From Rubrivirga litoralis (GTDB taxonomy: Bacteria > Bacteroidota > Rhodothermia > Rhodothermales > Rubricoccaceae): DNA of 64,000 nucleotides. The position numbers and the translations under genes are program-made. Shown in pieces: positions 40,872 to 48,652 of this stretch (positions are counted from its first letter, which is position 1; each line of letters starts with the position of its first letter). Below the pieces are notes generated by a model. The model saw nothing but the letters and a program-made list of their open reading frames with translations. It ran no database searches and was not told the origin of the DNA. Location: the NCBI RefSeq assembly GCF_031846415.1, contig NZ_JAVRHT010000010.1, positions 33,889 through 97,888 on the forward strand. The letters run 5' to 3'.

Positions 40872-43436
40872 TCACCCGTCGTCCGCCCCGCCGTCGCGGG
40901 CGTCGCGGATCATCTCCTCGGCTGTCCGGCCACCCCGGTTGTTGGGGTTCGTCACGGGCGCGGGCTCCCGGGGCGGGGCAGTCCGGGGCGGGGCGGCCCC
41001 GGCCGGCTCGCGCGGCGCCTCGGGCGCGCGCGGCGCGCCTGGCCCGCGTAGGCGGGGCGGTGGCTGGCCCCGCGGGTCCGGCGGCCCGATGCGGCCGCGG
41101 TCGGCCGCCCCGCTCCACCCGGCGTCGCGGGCGGGGCGGCCCGACCCGAGCGCGGGGCGGTCCTGCTCGGGCCGCTCGATGTCCAGACTGTCGCCGCGGA
41201 GCGGCCGGTCGACGTCCCACCCCGCCCCGTAGGCGCCGTCGCCCCACGGGTCGTCCTCCCACGAGCCGCCGCCCCAGGGGTCGCCCGTGGTCAGCGAGTC
41301 CGCGCCGAAGGCGAAGTCGAACGTCTCGGGCGGGGCGGGGAGCGTGGCCGGCGGGAGCCGGTCCTGCACGCGCGAGAGGAAGCCGGCGACGACGGGCAGC
41401 GCCGTCTTCGACCCCTCGCCGGTCGCCTTGGAGCGGAACGTGACGCGCGGGTCGTTGAACCCGACCCAGGCGCCGACGGCGAGGCCGGGGCGGAGCGCGA
41501 TAAACCAGCCGTCGGCGTAGCGCTGCGTGGTCCCGGTCTTGCCGGCCAGGTCGCCGGTCGCGCCCAGCCGGCGGAGGTCGCGGCCGGTCCCCCGGTCGAC
41601 GGCCGCGCGCAGCATCTGGACGAGGTTGCGGGCGTCGCGGCGCGTGAGCACCTGCGCGCCGGTCCCGCCGAACGTGTCGAGCACCTGGCCCGACGCCGTC
41701 TCGACGCGCGTGATGAGCAGGGGCGCGCGGCGGAGGCCCTCGTTGGCGGCCGTCCCGTAGGCGCTCACCATTTCGAGCAGCGTGACCGGGCTCGTGCCCA
41801 GGCCGATCGACGGGACCACGTCGAGCGGGCTCTCGACCCCCATCTGCTGGGCCACGAGCGCGACCCGGTGCGGGCCGACCTCCTGCGTGAGCCGGGCCGT
41901 CGCCGCGTTCTTCGAGTAGGCCAGGGCGTCTTCGAGCGTGCCGGCGCTGACGCCGCCGGTCGGCGTCCACTCGGTCCCGTCGTCCAACTCGACGGTCGCC
42001 GCCCCGCCCTCGATCTCATCGTCGGGGGCGTAGCCGCGCTGGAGCGCGCTCGCGAACACGAACGCCTTGAACGTCGAGCCCGGCTGGCGCCGCGCGACGC
42101 CGGCGTGGTCGTACTCGTCGACGGCAAAGTCGCGGCTGCCCACATAGGCGCGGACGGCGCCGGTCTCGGGGACGAGCGCCACGAGCGCGGCCTCGACGCG
42201 GCGGACCGCCCCGCCCACCGAGTCGACGAGCGCGCGGTCGGCGAGCGCGTCGGCCTCGGACGCGCCGCCGTCGCGGAGCCGGGCGTAGGCGTCGGTCCGC
42301 CGGAGCGCGGCGTCGAGGGCGCGGCGGGGCGGCCCGCGCCGCCACTGGGCGTCGGCCGTCCGCTGGAGCCGCTGGGCGCGCTCGGCGACGGCGGCCTCGG
42401 CCTCGCGCTGGAGGCCCAGGTCCAGCGTCGTCCACACGACGAGCCCGTCTCGGTCGACGTCGTACCCGCGCGGGACGGCCCACGCGTCGAGCGCGGCGCG
42501 GACGGCGGCCGTAAAGTGCGGCGCGGCGCTGTAGGTCGACGGCTGCGGCGCGAGCTCGACGCCGAGCGGGGCGGCCTGGTAGCGCGCGGCGTCGGCGCGG
42601 GAGAGCGCGCCGGTGTCGGCCATGAGCCGGAGCACGAGGTCGCGGCGCTTTTTGGCCGCCTCGGGGCGGCGGACCGGGTTGTAGGCGTCCGGCCCCTTCA
42701 GCATGGCCACGAGCGTGGCCGCCTGCGGGACCGTCAGGTCGGGGGCGTGCGCGCCGAAGTAGGTCCGCGCGGCGAGCTCGACGCCGGTCGCGTTGTACAG
42801 GAACGGGACCGTGTTGAGGTAGGCCTCCAGGATCTCGCGTTTGGTGTGGTCGCGCTCGATGGCGCGGGCCGCCAACATCTCCATCGTCTTCCGGCGGACC
42901 GTCCCCTCGCTCCCGATCTCCTCGGGGAACAGGTTCCGCGCCAGCTGCTGCGTGACCGTCGAGCCGCCCTCGCGGCGCCCCCTCGCCGTGTTCCACACGG
43001 CCGCCGCCGTCCGCCGGACGTCGACGCCGCCGTGGGCGTAGAACCGGCGGTCCTCGGTGGCCAGCAGGGCGTCGACGAGGTGGAGCGGGATGGAGTCGAG
43101 CGGCACCCACTCGCGGAAGTCGGGCTCGAACTGCGTCAGCCGCTTCCCGCGTACGTCGAGGACCACCGTCGGCTGGGACCGCGTGGCCCGGGCCAGCGCG
43201 TAGGCGTCGGGCGTGCTCTCCGCGAGCCGCCACGCGTAGCCCGCGAACGCGAGCGCGCCGACGAGCGCGAGCGCGAGCGCGAACCCCACCGCCCCGCCCA
43301 CGGCCGCCATCAGCCGGCGCCCCCACCCCGCCTCCGGGTCACGGACGGCCTGCGCCCACCGCACGAGCGGGTTCCACGATCGGCGAGCGGGCGCCCAGCG
43401 CTTGGCGGGGCGGCCGATGGAGCGGCGGGACGACAC
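40872..43436 (-). CDS. Penicillin-binding protein 1A (bifunctional)
   Basis: This 854-residue class A PBP is anchored by one N-terminal helix (about 43-68, VGGAVGFALALALVGALAFAG). The GT51 glycosyltransferase domain has the catalytic Glu in ATEDRRFYAHGGVD and the REGGSTVTQQLARNLF motif. The transpeptidase carries SxxK in GSTFKAFVF (nucleophile Ser), SxN in AYSKNAATA and KTG in AGKTGTTQRYADG. It polymerises and cross-links peptidoglycan. The C-terminal ~130 residues are a low-complexity Pro/Arg/Asp/Gly tail, partly encoded by GC-box words. I kept the ATG at 43436, which gives a basic cytoplasmic N-terminus of about 40 residues. It stands on the minus strand upstream of the ArsA gene. Confidence 0.93.
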   Translation of the reverse strand: MSSRRSIGRPAKRWAPARRSWNPLVRWAQAVRDPEAGWGRRLMAAVGGAVGFALALALVGALAFAGYAWRLAESTPDAYALARATRSQPTVVLDVRGKRLTQFEPDFREWVPLDSIPLHLVDALLATEDRRFYAHGGVDVRRTAAAVWNTARGRREGGSTVTQQLARNLFPEEIGSEGTVRRKTMEMLAARAIERDHTKREILEAYLNTVPFLYNATGVELAARTYFGAHAPDLTVPQAATLVAMLKGPDAYNPVRRPEAAKKRRDLVLRLMADTGALSRADAARYQAAPLGVELAPQPSTYSAAPHFTAAVRAALDAWAVPRGYDVDRDGLVVWTTLDLGLQREAEAAVAERAQRLQRTADAQWRRGPPRRALDAALRRTDAYARLRDGGASEADALADRALVDSVGGAVRRVEAALVALVPETGAVRAYVGSRDFAVDEYDHAGVARRQPGSTFKAFVFASALQRGYAPDDEIEGGAATVELDDGTEWTPTGGVSAGTLEDALAYSKNAATARLTQEVGPHRVALVAQQMGVESPLDVVPSIGLGTSPVTLLEMVSAYGTAANEGLRRAPLLITRVETASGQVLDTFGGTGAQVLTRRDARNLVQMLRAAVDRGTGRDLRRLGATGDLAGKTGTTQRYADGWFIALRPGLAVGAWVGFNDPRVTFRSKATGEGSKTALPVVAGFLSRVQDRLPPATLPAPPETFDFAFGADSLTTGDPWGGGSWEDDPWGDGAYGAGWDVDRPLRGDSLDIERPEQDRPALGSGRPARDAGWSGAADRGRIGPPDPRGQPPPRLRGPGAPRAPEAPREPAGAAPPRTAPPREPAPVTNPNNRGGRTAEEMIRDARDGGADDG

Positions 43437-43649
43437 GGGCGGGGCGGGCAGGAGACCGGGAGCCTACGACGCCTGCGAAGGCCGTGCCACCGTCGGGCCG
43501 CCCCGCCCAGCGCCCTCGCACCAGACGGGCCATGAGCGGGAGGTCCGTAGGTTGCAGAGCCTCCGGCCGAGCGCGGGCGGGGCGGCCGGCACGGGCACGC
43601 CACCCCGCCCTCACCGGGCGGGGCTGTCAGAGACTGTTCGGTAGAGGTT

Positions 43650-43700
43650 CTCCCTCCCCCACCGGGGGAGGGCCGGACCCAAAGGGCCGGGAGGGGGACA
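43650..43700. repeat. Palindromic repeat family A, copy with insertion
   Basis: CTCCCTCCCCCACCGGGGGA is followed by GGGCCGG, an extra ACCCAAAGGGCC hairpin, and then GGGAGGGGGAC. Confidence 0.7.
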
Positions 43701-43739
43701 GACGTCGGAGCGACCGCCGAGGGCGGGGCGGCCGACACG

Positions 43740-43832
43740 GGTCCCCCCTGGCTGCGCCGGCCTGACGGTCCCCGGCCTCCCCCGCTGGGGGGAGGAGACT
43801 CGAAGCAGGCTACCTAACAGCCTCTCAGACGG
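43740..43832. repeat. Palindromic repeat family C, long copy
   Basis: It begins CCCCCCTGGCTGCGCCGG (shared with 21520-21575), then a CCTCCCCCGCTGGGGGGAGG stem, and ends CCTAACAGCCTCTCAG as in 37783-37850. This looks like the fullest copy of the element. Confidence 0.7.
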
Positions 43833-43879
43833 GGCGGGGCGGCTGCTCGTTTCCTCTTTCCCCGCCCCCGTTTCCCCTG

Positions 43880-44701
43880 CTAGTACCGCGTCGTGACCGA
43901 CTTCCGCTTGAGCGCGCTCAGCCACCGCGTGATGTCGATGCCCTTGGGGCACGCCTGGACGCAGTTGAAGATCGTGTAGCACTTCCACAGGCCGTCCTTC
44001 GAGTCGACCACCTTCAGGCGCTCCTCGGGCTCCGTGTCGCGGCTGTCGAACACGTAGCGGTACGCCTTGAGCATGGCCGCCGGGCCGAGGTAGTCCGGGT
44101 CGGCCCAGGTCGAGGGGCACGAGTGCGTGCACGCCCCGCACATGATGCACTTGGTCGCGTCCTCGATCACCGCGTGCTGCTCGGGGCTCTGGATCCGCTC
44201 CTTGACCGGCGTCGCCTCGTCGTTGATGAGCCACGGCATGACCGCCCGGTACTTGTCGAAAAATCGCGACTGGTCGACCACCAGGTCCTTGATCACCGGC
44301 GCCGCCGGCAGCGGCTCGAACGTGACCGTGTCGCCGTCCTTCAGGCCGAGGTCCTGGACGAGGATCGAGCAGGCGAGTTGGTTCTCGCCGTTGATCTTCA
44401 TGGCGTCCGACCCGCAGATGCCGTGGGCGCAGCTCTTGCGGAATGTGAGCGTCCCGTCGAGGTGCCACTTGACGTAGTGGAGCAGGTCGAGCGCCCGGTC
44501 CATGGCCTCGGCCGGGACCTGGAACGCGTCGAAGTGCGGGCGCTCGTCGGTCTCCGGGTTGAACCGCTTGACCTTGACGGTCAGCGTCATCGTCGGCGCC
44601 GCCCCGCCCGCACGGCGGCGCGGGGTGTTCGAGGGCGACTTTTCGGCCTCCTCGACGCGGTCTTCGATGGGCTCGGTGACGGGTGTGGGATCGTCGGTCA
44701 T
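43880..44701 (-). CDS. sdhB: Succinate dehydrogenase iron-sulfur subunit
   Basis: This 273-residue subunit passes electrons from SdhA to quinone. All cluster ligands are visible: CAHGICGSDAMKINGENQLAC for [2Fe-2S], CIMCGACTHSCP for [4Fe-4S] and CVQACPKGID for [3Fe-4S], with the third group of Cys spread between. The N-terminus carries about 37 extra charged residues before MTLTVKVKRFNPE, so translation might alternatively begin at the internal ATG (Met38). I chose the ATG at 44701, which directly abuts the word-repeat spacer. It is the last gene of sdhC-sdhD-sdhA-sdhB, 96 bases after sdhA. Confidence 0.95.
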   Translation of the reverse strand: MTDDPTPVTEPIEDRVEEAEKSPSNTPRRRAGGAAPTMTLTVKVKRFNPETDERPHFDAFQVPAEAMDRALDLLHYVKWHLDGTLTFRKSCAHGICGSDAMKINGENQLACSILVQDLGLKDGDTVTFEPLPAAPVIKDLVVDQSRFFDKYRAVMPWLINDEATPVKERIQSPEQHAVIEDATKCIMCGACTHSCPSTWADPDYLGPAAMLKAYRYVFDSRDTEPEERLKVVDSKDGLWKCYTIFNCVQACPKGIDITRWLSALKRKSVTTRY

Positions 44702-44797
44702 GGGATGAGAGGTCGAGGGGTGCGGGGTGGAGAAGTGCGGGCGGGGCGGGACGGCGTTCTGCTCGTCCCCCATCCCCTATCCCTCTCCATCCCTCCT
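44702..44797. repeat. Self-complementary word-repeat spacer sdhA-sdhB
   Basis: G-rich words (GGGATGAGAGG, GAGGGGTGCGGGGTGGAG) face C-rich partners (CATCCCCTATCCCTCTCC, ATCCCTCC). It shares GTTCTGCTC-TCCC with the next spacer at 46604, so the two are related. Confidence 0.75.
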
Positions 44798-46549
44798 TTA
44801 GTATTTCCGCTCCTTCGGCTGGAACTGGGTGATCACGACGTCCTTGTAGCCGATCTCCACCCCGCCCTTCTGGTCGCTCCAGAACAGCGTGTGCTTGAGC
44901 CACTCGTCGTCGTTCCGCTCCGAGTAGTCCTCGCGGAGGTGGGCGCCGCGGCTCTCGGTCCGGTTTCGCGCCGAGACCGTAATCGCCTCGGCGTAGTCGA
45001 CCATGAACTGGACCTCGACGGCGTCCATGAGGTCGGTGTTGAACCGCTTGCCCTTGTCGTCGCACGTGACGTGGGCGGCCCGCTCGCGGAGCGACTGGAG
45101 GTCGCCGAGCGCGTCCTGCAGAGTGTCGTCGGTCCGATAGACCGAGACGTTCTTCATCATGGTCTCCTGGAGGTCCGTGCGGACGACGACAGCCTTTTCG
45201 CCGGCGTCGACGGGCCGGCTCAGGATCGAGTCCAGCATCTCGCGCGTCCGGGCCTCCGGCTTGTCGCCGAGCGGGAGCCGCGCGTTCCCCTCCTGGCGGA
45301 TCTGCTTGGCCATCGCCATGCCTGTCCGGCGCCCGAACACGACGAGGTCGAGGAGCGAGTTCGTCCCGAGCCGGTTGGCCCCGTGGACGCTCACGCAGGC
45401 GCACTCGCCGACCGCGTAGAACCCCTCCACCTTATCGTCGCGGCTGGAGGACTTTACGACCTGGCCGTCGGCGTTCGTCGGGATCCCGCCCATCGCGTAG
45501 TGGCACGTCGGGGCGACCGGGATCGGCTGCTTGACCGGGTCGATGCCGAGGTAGACGCGGCTAAAGGTCGAGATCTCAGGCAGCTTGTGCTCCAGCACGT
45601 CCGAGCCCACGCCCGTCATGTCGAGCACGACGTGGTCCTTGCCGTTCACGCCCCGCCCCTCGCGGATCTCCTTGTAGATGCACTGCGAGACCATGTCGCG
45701 CGGCGCGAGGTCCTTCACCGTCGGCGCGTAGCGCTCCATAAAGCGCTCGCCCTCGGAGTTGCGCAGGATGCCGCCCTCGCCGCGCGCGCCCTCGGTGATG
45801 AGGATGCCCAGGCGGTAGAGGCCCGTCGGATGGAACTGGATAAACTCCATGTCCTCCAGCGGAAGGCCAGCCCGGAGCGCGAGCGCGAACCCGTCGCCGG
45901 TCCCGGCATGCGCGTTCGAGGTCGTCTTAAAGGCCCGGCCGTAGCCGCCCGTCGCGAAGCACGTGATGGACGCCTCGAACGTGTGGACCTCGCCGGTCAG
46001 GATCTCGTAGGCGACGCAGCCCGCGACGGCCTCGCCGTCTTCGGCCGTGATGAGGTCGAGGACCTGGTACTCGTCGTAGAACGTGACCTTGTTCTTGACG
46101 CACTGCTCGTAGAGCGTGTGCAGGATCATGTGGCCCGTCCGGTCGGCCGCGTAGCACGCGCGCCGGACCGGGGCCTCACCGAAGTTGCGCGTGTGCCCGC
46201 CGAACCGGCGCTGCGCGATCTTGCCCTCGCGGGTCCGCGAGAACGCCACGCCGTAGTGCTCGAGCTCGATGATCGTGCGCGGGGCGTCCTTGCACATCTG
46301 CTCGATCGCGTCCTGGTCGCCCAGGTAGTCCGAGCCCTTCGTCGTGTCGAAGGCGTGCCACAGCCAGTGGTCCTCCTCCTCGTTGCCGAGCGCCGCGCCG
46401 ATCCCGCCCTGGGCCGCGCCCGTGTGGCTGCGGAGCGGGTGGAGCTTCGAGACGACGGCGACGTCCGCCCCGCCCTCGCTCGCGTAGAGCGCGGCCATGA
46501 GGCCGGCCCCGCCGGCGCCGACGATAACGATGTCGTGGGAGAGAGTCAT
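44798..46549 (-). CDS. sdhA: Succinate dehydrogenase flavoprotein subunit
   Basis: This 583-residue subunit oxidises succinate to fumarate. It has the FAD-binding DIVIVGAGGAGLMAALYAS, a covalent-FAD His in LHPLRSHTGAAQGGIGA (about residues 36-52), the active-site RRFGGHTRNFGEAPVRRACYAADRTGH, the FHPTGLY substrate loop, the capping-domain residues and the C-terminal REDYSERNDDEWLKHTLFW typical of SdhA. The ATG at 46549 gives the standard N-terminus. It forms complex II with the neighbouring SdhB, SdhC and SdhD at the inner membrane and links the TCA cycle (citrate synthase is encoded nearby) to respiration. Confidence 0.97.
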   Translation of the reverse strand: MTLSHDIVIVGAGGAGLMAALYASEGGADVAVVSKLHPLRSHTGAAQGGIGAALGNEEEDHWLWHAFDTTKGSDYLGDQDAIEQMCKDAPRTIIELEHYGVAFSRTREGKIAQRRFGGHTRNFGEAPVRRACYAADRTGHMILHTLYEQCVKNKVTFYDEYQVLDLITAEDGEAVAGCVAYEILTGEVHTFEASITCFATGGYGRAFKTTSNAHAGTGDGFALALRAGLPLEDMEFIQFHPTGLYRLGILITEGARGEGGILRNSEGERFMERYAPTVKDLAPRDMVSQCIYKEIREGRGVNGKDHVVLDMTGVGSDVLEHKLPEISTFSRVYLGIDPVKQPIPVAPTCHYAMGGIPTNADGQVVKSSSRDDKVEGFYAVGECACVSVHGANRLGTNSLLDLVVFGRRTGMAMAKQIRQEGNARLPLGDKPEARTREMLDSILSRPVDAGEKAVVVRTDLQETMMKNVSVYRTDDTLQDALGDLQSLRERAAHVTCDDKGKRFNTDLMDAVEVQFMVDYAEAITVSARNRTESRGAHLREDYSERNDDEWLKHTLFWSDQKGGVEIGYKDVVITQFQPKERKY

Positions 46550-46644
46550 GGGAGTGGAGGGATGTGGGATGGAGAGGGATGCGAGAGGGATGAGGAATGC
46601 GCGTTCTGCTCATCCCTCCATGCCCCATCCCTCCACCCCTCTGT
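46550..46644. repeat. Self-complementary word-repeat spacer sdhD-sdhA
   Basis: GGGATG words (46560-46594) are mirrored by CATCCC words (46609-46636). The core is a perfect 10-bp stem, GAGGGATGAG (46585-46594) with CTCATCCCTC (46609-46618), and a 14-nt loop. It lies in the operon transcript between sdhD and sdhA. Confidence 0.8.
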
Positions 46645-47223
46645 CTACAAGCCGGCGACGATGACGGAGTACGAGCCGACCAGGAGCAGGACGAGCGCGA
46701 GCGTCCACGACAAGGCCGTCGCGCCGACGCGGGCGAGGTCGTTGCGGATGTAGTCGGTGAGGACATTGTTGAGCCCGTAGAACCCGTGGTGCAGCGCGAA
46801 GAGCAGGAACAAGAGGTTGAACCCCTTCCAGAGCACGGAATACACCGGATCGGCGAGGCGGAGCATGAGGACGTCGTACGGCGTCACGCTGGCCTCGCCC
46901 GGCGGGTGCGTCGGCCCGGGCGCCCCGCCCACGATCTCGCTGTCCTGGGCCGGCACCACGCGCGGCGTCTCGACCGTGCGCACGCCGTCGCGGAGGCGGG
47001 CGGCGCGGACGGCCTCGGCGGCCTCCTCGCTGTAGAGCGGGAGCACGCCGGCCTCGGCGTCCTCGGCCGTCACGACCGAGTGCGAGATGGACGCCGTCGT
47101 GCGGTCGTAGTGCTGAACCCAGAAGTGGGTGATCAGCAGGAAGATGAGGAACGTGCCCGTGATCCGGTGGGTGAACCACTGAAGGGCGCTGGAGCGGGCC
47201 GTGCGGCCGTAAGACGTTGCCAT
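46645..47223 (-). CDS. sdhD: Succinate dehydrogenase membrane anchor subunit
   Basis: This 192-residue protein has three predicted helices: WFTHRITGTFLIFLLITHFWVQHY near the N-terminus (His in HRITG and THFW, possible haem/quinone ligands), FNLLFLLFALHHGFYGLNNVL, and ATALSWTLALVLLLVGSYSVIV. Between helices 1 and 2 lies an unusually long hydrophilic loop of about 85 residues (ASISHSVVTAEDAEAG... to ...GEASVTPYD), so the protein is longer than the usual 110-130 residues. The order sdhC-sdhD-sdhA-sdhB and 33-base spacing to sdhC support the call. The ATG at 47223 gives a normal basic N-terminus. Confidence 0.88.
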   Translation of the reverse strand: MATSYGRTARSSALQWFTHRITGTFLIFLLITHFWVQHYDRTTASISHSVVTAEDAEAGVLPLYSEEAAEAVRAARLRDGVRTVETPRVVPAQDSEIVGGAPGPTHPPGEASVTPYDVLMLRLADPVYSVLWKGFNLLFLLFALHHGFYGLNNVLTDYIRNDLARVGATALSWTLALVLLLVGSYSVIVAGL

Positions 47224-47256
47224 GGCGAGGGCGGGGTGGGGTAGACCGGGCGGTCC

Positions 47257-47664
47257 TTAGCTGCTGAACCAGTCGACGAGCGCGGCGATCGACGGGTACC
47301 CGCCGACGGCGAAGAGCACGGCGGCAACGGCGCCGAGCGTCCAGAACAGCTTCTGCTGGTTCGGGCTCCACCCCATAAAGTCGATGAGCACGATGCGGAG
47401 CCCGTTGAGCGCGTGGTAGATCACGGCGCCCAGGAGCAGGAACTCGCCCACCTTGAAGATGGGCGCGTGGTAGCTCGTGATGAGCGCGTTGTAGGCGTCG
47501 GGGTTCGTGACCGCCTTGAGCCCCCACACGTGGACCACGAGGTAGCCCACGAGCGCGAGCCCCGTCAGGCGGTGGAGCATCCACGCGAGCATGCCCACGC
47601 GGACGCGGTAGCGCTGGACGGTCTTCGGGGTGTACTCGCGGACGGTGTCGGCGGCGACGGCCAT
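47257..47664 (-). CDS. sdhC: Succinate dehydrogenase cytochrome b subunit
   Basis: This 135-residue inner-membrane protein has three helices. GMLAWMLHRLTGLALVGYLVVHVWGL carries the SdhC signature HRLTG and the second His in VVHVWGL, a likely haem b ligand. VGEFLLLGAVIYHALNGLRIVLIDF has a further His in YHALNGLR, the second SdhC signature. KLFWTLGAVAAVLFAVGGYP is the third helix. It is the first gene of the operon. A TACTTTG box at 47756-47762 and an 18-bp inverted repeat at 47718-47735 lie upstream, suggesting that the operon promoter and an operator are here. Confidence 0.92.
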   Translation of the reverse strand: MAVAADTVREYTPKTVQRYRVRVGMLAWMLHRLTGLALVGYLVVHVWGLKAVTNPDAYNALITSYHAPIFKVGEFLLLGAVIYHALNGLRIVLIDFMGWSPNQQKLFWTLGAVAAVLFAVGGYPSIAALVDWFSS

Positions 47665-47717
47665 GGCGGCGTGGGGCCTGGGGGTGGAAAAGGGCTACCG
47701 CCCGGCAGACAGCGAGG

Positions 47718-47735
47718 TTTCACTCTGGAGTGAAA
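47718..47735 (-). promoter_or_regulatory. Candidate operator upstream of sdhC
   Basis: TTTCACTC-TG-GAGTGAAA is a perfect 8+8 inverted repeat. It is AT-richer than anything around it and lies about 20-38 bases downstream of the sdhC -7 box, placing it in the start region of the transcript. Confidence 0.55.
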
Positions 47736-47755
47736 GTTACGCCCGGGCGGTCGCC

Positions 47756-47762
47756 CAAAGTA
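47756..47762 (-). promoter_or_regulatory. Putative -7 element of the sdh operon
   Basis: The minus strand reads TACTTTGG, an exact match to the Bacteroidota consensus TAnnTTTG, about 90 bases upstream of sdhC. Confidence 0.6.
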
Positions 47763-47841
47763 CGTCGCCACCGGCGCCTCGTGCCCTCTTTGCACACGCT
47801 CCCCCCGACGGCCGGCGCCGCTCGCGCCGCACCGGGCGCTC

Positions 47842-47848
47842 TACCTTG
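47842..47848 (+). promoter_or_regulatory. Putative -7 element of the methyltransferase gene
   Basis: TACCTTG lies 33 bases upstream of the chosen TTG start. The same heptamer precedes aroQ and the T9SS gene. Confidence 0.5.
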
Positions 47849-47881
47849 CCGCCTCACCCATCCCGCCCCGCCCTGGACACG

Positions 47882-48541
47882 TTGGACGAGGTCCTCGCCT
47901 ACATCGAGCGCATTCCGGAGCGGATGTGCGCGCCGCCGCAGCCCCGATTTCTCCACGACCTGTCGGCCGGGCTCCAGGGGCGTGGGGCCGTCGTCGAGCT
48001 GGGGACGCACGCGGGCAAGTCGACGATCGCCCTGGCGCACGCGCAGCGGTCCCGCCCCGACGGCCGGCCCGTCCACACGGTCGACCTCGTGGAGCACCCG
48101 CGCCTCGCGGAGCATCTGGCGGCCACCGGCCTCACCGATTGGGTCGTCCAGACGCAGGCGCGCTCTTCGACCGTCGCGCACGGCTGGTCCGGCCCCATCG
48201 AGCTCTTGTGGATCGACGCCGACCACAGCGCGCGCGGGCTGCTCTCCGACCTCCGGCTGTGGACGCCCCACGTCGTGGGGGGCGGGGTGGTGGCCGTCCA
48301 CGACTACCCGGGCTTCCACGGGGCCGACCAGAAGGCCCGCGCCGTGCGCCGGTTCCTCCTCGCGCGCCCCGACCGATGGCGCGTGATCTCGGACCGGGAG
48401 GCCGGGAGCATCTTCGCCGTCGAGCGGCTCCCGCCGGCCGCCCCGCCCTCGCTCCTGCGGCGGAGTCTCGGCCGCGCCCGCTGGGCCGCGCACAGCGCCC
48501 GGTTCGTGGTCTCGGAAGCGCTCGACCTCCGGCGCGGCTGA
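47882..48541 (+). CDS. Class I SAM-dependent methyltransferase
   Basis: The roughly 219-residue protein has a Rossmann methyltransferase core: GAVVELGTHAGKSTIALAHA (motif I), VHTVDLVEHP with acidic loop end, IELLWIDADHSARGLLSDLRLWTPHV and GGGVVAVHDYPGFHGAD. That pattern fits the CmcI/cephalosporin-hydroxylase-like Methyltransf_24 group, often acting on sugars or small molecules; the substrate is unknown. The start is uncertain. The frame is open to 47630, but that crosses the sdhC promoter region. A TACCTTG box at 47842 suggests the TTG at 47882; an ATG at 47924 is also possible. It is transcribed away from sdhC and towards gltA, with a hairpin between the convergent ends. Confidence 0.75.
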   Translation: MDEVLAYIERIPERMCAPPQPRFLHDLSAGLQGRGAVVELGTHAGKSTIALAHAQRSRPDGRPVHTVDLVEHPRLAEHLAATGLTDWVVQTQARSSTVAHGWSGPIELLWIDADHSARGLLSDLRLWTPHVVGGGVVAVHDYPGFHGADQKARAVRRFLLARPDRWRVISDREAGSIFAVERLPPAAPPSLLRRSLGRARWAAHSARFVVSEALDLRRG

Positions 48542-48583
48542 CGGTCGTGAGGGCCGCCCCGCCCGCGACCTCAACAACGATGC

Positions 48584-48611
48584 GGGGGCGCGACCCGAAG
48601 GCCGCGCCCCC
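48584..48611. terminator. Bidirectional hairpin between the methyltransferase and gltA
   Basis: GGGGGCGCG and CGCGCCCCC form a perfect 9-bp stem with a 10-nt loop, between two convergent genes. GC-box words in opposite orientation flank it on both sides (about 48553 and 48638), giving a second, larger possible stem. Confidence 0.6.
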
Positions 48612-48652
48612 GTAGAGCGCCGTCGGAGCAGGAGGCCGCTCGGGCGGGGCGG

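Larger units (their letters stand above)
43437..43879. other. 443-bp repeat-filled spacer between sdhB and PBP1A
   Basis: No gene is seen. A family A element at 43650-43700 carries a 13-base internal insertion, and a family C element lies at 43740-43832, ending CTACCTAACAGCCTCTCAG. GC-box words surround both. Confidence 0.7.

Noticed and set aside
1929..43832. Families A to C as insertion sequence remnants
   Set aside because: No transposase sequence or target-site duplication could be seen; they fit REP-like palindromes better.
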